NCBI GenBank assembly: GCA_005884255.1
Contig: VBDL01000280.1
Location: 1-7,055, forward strand
From: Betaproteobacteria bacterium
GTDB taxonomy: Bacteria; Pseudomonadota; Gammaproteobacteria; Burkholderiales; Burkholderiaceae_C
DNA length: 7,055 nt
Direction of reading: 5' to 3'
Position 1 is the stretch's first letter, and every line of letters starts with the position of its first letter. A program made the position numbers and the translations under genes. The notes below the pieces were generated by a model that made no database searches, was not told the DNA's origin, and saw only the letters and a program-made list of their open reading frames with translations. Below, one piece after another: positions 5,072 through 7,055 of this stretch.

Positions 5072-6478
5072 GTGCAACCTCTCCGGCCAATTGACCCCGT
5101 CATTACATTTCGCAACAGCCAGGGCGATGCCGTGCGCGGCACATTGACCAACGTTCAGCGTCGATCGCTGGTAATGGAGATCTACAATCCCTATTCCATC
5201 GTCCAGATCAGCGAGGTACTCAGCGAATTGACCATACGCTCCGGCGACAAGAGTATCTACCAAGGCAAGGCTGTGGTGGTTACCCTGATCAACACCGGCC
5301 TCATGGCGCTGGTGTCGGTAACCTTGATCGACGAGTGGGACGACCTGAACGCCATTCGCGGTGACCTAACGCAGGTGGGCGCTGAATCCCAGCGGTTTGT
5401 AGAGGACTGGGACACGCGCTTTCGTATCAGCCCTAGCTACCAAGTGATGATCAGCGAGTTTCGTGCCTTCCTGGCGGAAACCTCGCGCTGGGCCGACCAA
5501 GCCGACATGTCCACGGCTCTGCCGCGTGAACCGGACGGGCGCATCCGCGCCGATATCTTCGGCGAACTGGCCGCGCCCTTAATGCGCAAGGGCAAGGATT
5601 ACTTGGTCTGGCTCGAAGATGAGGCGGCATCCATACAGAGCGAACAGGCCGTGGCCCACCGTAACTTCGCGCAGACAGCGTTGCACCCGCTGTTGCTGCG
5701 CGCGCCCTTTGTCTACCGCACCTTTGCCAAGCCGATGGGGTACGCGGGCGACTACGAGATGGTCAATCAGATCCTGGCCGACCCGCGCCAAGGCAACAGC
5801 ACCTACTTCCAAATCATCAACGCCTTCTTTCTGAAGGCGGCGGTTGCGCAAGCTCACCGCAACCGCATCAACATCCTGGTCGACTACCTCAGTCGCGCAG
5901 CCGAAGTGGCGCGCAAGGAAAGTCGCCAGGTGCGCATCCTGAACGTGGGCTGTGGGCCCGCCGTCGAAATTCAGCGCTTCATCGAGCAGGACCCGCATCC
6001 GTCGAGCCTGGCCTTCACGCTGGTGGACTTCAGTGAGCCGACGCTGGACTACACGCGCTCGTGCATTGCCGAGGTCAGCCAGCGCACCGGTAAAAAAGCA
6101 GACGTGGAATTCGTCAACGACTCGGTGCACCATCTGCTCAAGCGCGCCACCCGGCGCGAGGACAGCCTGGACAACAGCGTATTTGACTTTGTCTATTGCG
6201 CGGGCCTGTTCGACTACCTTTCCGACAAGGTCTGCTCTCGCCTGCTGCAGTACTTCGTTGCCCGCACCCGGCCTGGCGGATCGGTGATGGTGACCAACGT
6301 CCACGCCAGCAACCCGCAGAAGTGCGTGATGGAACATCTGCTGGAGTGGCACCTGATCTACCGCGATGAGGCCGGGCTTGAGGCCGTGTTGCCCGAGCCG
6401 CGCCAGGATACCAAGCTCTTTACCGACGAGACAGGCGTCAACGTCTTTGCCGAGTTCCGAGTGCCGGAATCTGCATAA
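5072..6478 (+). CDS. PhcB-like SAM-dependent methyltransferase (3-hydroxy fatty acid methyl ester signal synthesis) with N-terminal PilZ-like domain
   Basis: 468-aa cytoplasmic protein. Residues about 8-90 form a small beta-rich domain (RGTLTNVQRRSLVMEIYNPY, then GKAVVVTLINTGLMALVSVT) that may be PilZ-like, but the c-di-GMP motif RxxxR is not evident. Residues 95-285 are mainly helical and include the conserved-looking FAKPMGYAGDYEMVNQIL (218-235). The C-terminal part is a class I methyltransferase: motif I ILNVGCGPAVE (289-299), the ribose-binding acid in LVDFSEPTLDY (Asp319), FDFVYCAGLFDYLSD (371-385) and RPGGSVMVTNVH (400-411). Length and architecture fit the PhcB type of Ralstonia (described as about 51 kDa), which methylates the carboxyl of a 3-hydroxy fatty acid to make the 3-OH PAME/MAME signal. 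The start is GTG 5072, the first possible start after an in-frame stop at 5045, and no clear ribosome binding site precedes it. A membrane sensor gene follows after 14 bp, as phcS follows phcB. Lower GC than the operon to the left. A methyltransferase is nearly certain; the signal product is inference. Confidence 0.82.
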   Translation: MQPLRPIDPVITFRNSQGDAVRGTLTNVQRRSLVMEIYNPYSIVQISEVLSELTIRSGDKSIYQGKAVVVTLINTGLMALVSVTLIDEWDDLNAIRGDLTQVGAESQRFVEDWDTRFRISPSYQVMISEFRAFLAETSRWADQADMSTALPREPDGRIRADIFGELAAPLMRKGKDYLVWLEDEAASIQSEQAVAHRNFAQTALHPLLLRAPFVYRTFAKPMGYAGDYEMVNQILADPRQGNSTYFQIINAFFLKAAVAQAHRNRINILVDYLSRAAEVARKESRQVRILNVGCGPAVEIQRFIEQDPHPSSLAFTLVDFSEPTLDYTRSCIAEVSQRTGKKADVEFVNDSVHHLLKRATRREDSLDNSVFDFVYCAGLFDYLSDKVCSRLLQYFVARTRPGGSVMVTNVHASNPQKCVMEHLLEWHLIYRDEAGLEAVLPEPRQDTKLFTDETGVNVFAEFRVPESA

Positions 6479-6492
6479 ATCGGCCCGACGGC

Positions 6493-7055
6493 ATGCCTGC
6501 GCCTACGCTTTCGCCCTACCACCAGGAGCTCAGCGAATTCCGACTGGCCTATAGCAAGGCCGGATCTATCGTCTCCATCGTGCTTGTGCTGATGGGCGTC
6601 GGGCTAGATTATTCGCTTTACCGTTCGCACTTCGACATGCTGAGAGAGGCGCGCGTGCTGACGGCGGTGCTCACGCTCACCATCCTCTGGGTCATGCATT
6701 CTTCCTTCGGTCTACGCTGGGTCAGGCCGCTGACGCTGCTGTGGCTTGCGTTGCCGCAAGTGATGATCGCTTGGATGATCTGGGTCACAGACGGCACAGA
6801 CTCGATCTACTTTGTGGGGCTGCACTTGGCGCTGTACGCCACAGGCATCATTTTACCTATCGCTTTTTTCGAAAACTTGTCCTTTGGCCTGTTCACCTAC
6901 CTACTTTATTTCCTCGCCTGCTATTTCCACCCAAACGGCCTGCAGGACTTCAACCGCTTCGCCGGCGTGTCGCTATTCATCCTGTTCTCGGCGACGGTCA
7001 GTTCGTTCTGCACTTACTTCAACGAGCGTGGCCGTATGAGGCTGTTCTCCCTGCA
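6493..7055 (+). CDS. Six-helix membrane sensor, N-terminal part (probable PhcS/CqsS-like histidine kinase), cut by window end
   Basis: Open reading frame from ATG 6493 to the window end, 187 codons without a stop. A short polar start (MPAPTLSPYHQELSEFRLAY) precedes six hydrophobic segments at about 24-43, 54-71, 79-98, 104-125, 129-146 and 155-176, joined by very short loops; the sixth is followed by the basic NERGRMRLFSL facing the cytoplasm. This compact six-helix sensor module before a cytoplasmic output domain is the layout of PhcS, CqsS and LqsS quorum-sensing histidine kinases. The output domain lies outside the window, so a nucleotide cyclase or another output cannot be excluded. It starts 14 bp after the methyltransferase stop with no good ribosome binding site, suggesting co-translation. 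Codon usage is poorer in GC (for example 6841-6900) than in the left operon, as usual for membrane genes but also for the whole right-hand locus. It would sense the methyl ester made by the preceding enzyme. Confidence 0.7.
   Translation, partial: MPAPTLSPYHQELSEFRLAYSKAGSIVSIVLVLMGVGLDYSLYRSHFDMLREARVLTAVLTLTILWVMHSSFGLRWVRPLTLLWLALPQVMIAWMIWVTDGTDSIYFVGLHLALYATGIILPIAFFENLSFGLFTYLLYFLACYFHPNGLQDFNRFAGVSLFILFSATVSSFCTYFNERGRMRLFSL

Noticed and set aside
4791..5147. 118-codon open frame between lysR and the methyltransferase gene
   Set aside because: No ribosome binding site, no family features, overlaps the methyltransferase gene out of frame, and covers repeat-like intergenic DNA.
5579..6352. 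257-codon open frame on the minus strand in the methyltransferase gene
   Set aside because: Shadow of the methyltransferase gene; the + strand frame carries all SAM-binding motifs.
1..7055. CRISPR array, transposase or phage genes
   Set aside because: No regularly spaced direct repeats, transposase motifs or phage-type genes are visible on either strand.

Overview
The window looks like chromosomal DNA of a betaproteobacterium, most likely a Comamonadaceae/Burkholderiales organism (Variovorax, Polaromonas or Bordetella type). This rests on the high GC content with strong G/C at third codon positions, on two Bug/TctC-type periplasmic binding proteins (a family greatly expanded in this order), on a linked LysR regulator, and on a CGCAGA-rich intergenic repeat of a kind I associate with this group. 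The assignment is inference from gene content, not from a search.

Left half (1-3711, + strand): a tightly packed catabolic operon. It holds a Bug solute-binding protein (16-981), an isocitrate lyase/PEP mutase superfamily C-C lyase with the catalytic KKCGH motif (978-1850), a COG3618-type metal-dependent amidohydrolase (1825-2715) and a second Bug protein (to 3711). The first three genes overlap by 4 and 26 bp. A plausible reading is that a carboxylate is bound in the periplasm, a lactone or similar ring is opened by the hydrolase, and a 2-hydroxy acid is cleaved by the lyase. No TctA/TctB membrane subunits are present. The 5' end of the second Bug gene looks damaged: the only nearby ATG (2735) is out of frame with the mature protein, and one added base would restore a normal signal peptide.

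Middle (3712-5071): a CGCAGA-type inverted repeat sits between the convergent second Bug gene and a LysR regulator (3828-4709, - strand). Next comes about 360 bp of non-coding DNA. It contains a perfect CATCAA-N3-TTGATG inverted repeat just upstream of the lysR start, a 16-bp perfect palindrome, and three GGTCAT copies, the last inside GGTCATGACC, close to the next gene.

Right part (5072-7055, + strand): a different system with visibly lower GC. A 468-aa protein has a C-terminal class I SAM-dependent methyltransferase domain and an N-terminal small beta-rich, possibly PilZ-like domain. It resembles the PhcB type of enzyme that makes 3-hydroxy fatty acid methyl ester signals. After 14 bp follows the start of an integral membrane protein with six predicted transmembrane helices, cut by the window end, as expected for a PhcS/CqsS-like sensor kinase. 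Together these suggest the beginning of a phcBSR-like quorum-sensing locus, with the response regulator expected beyond the right edge.
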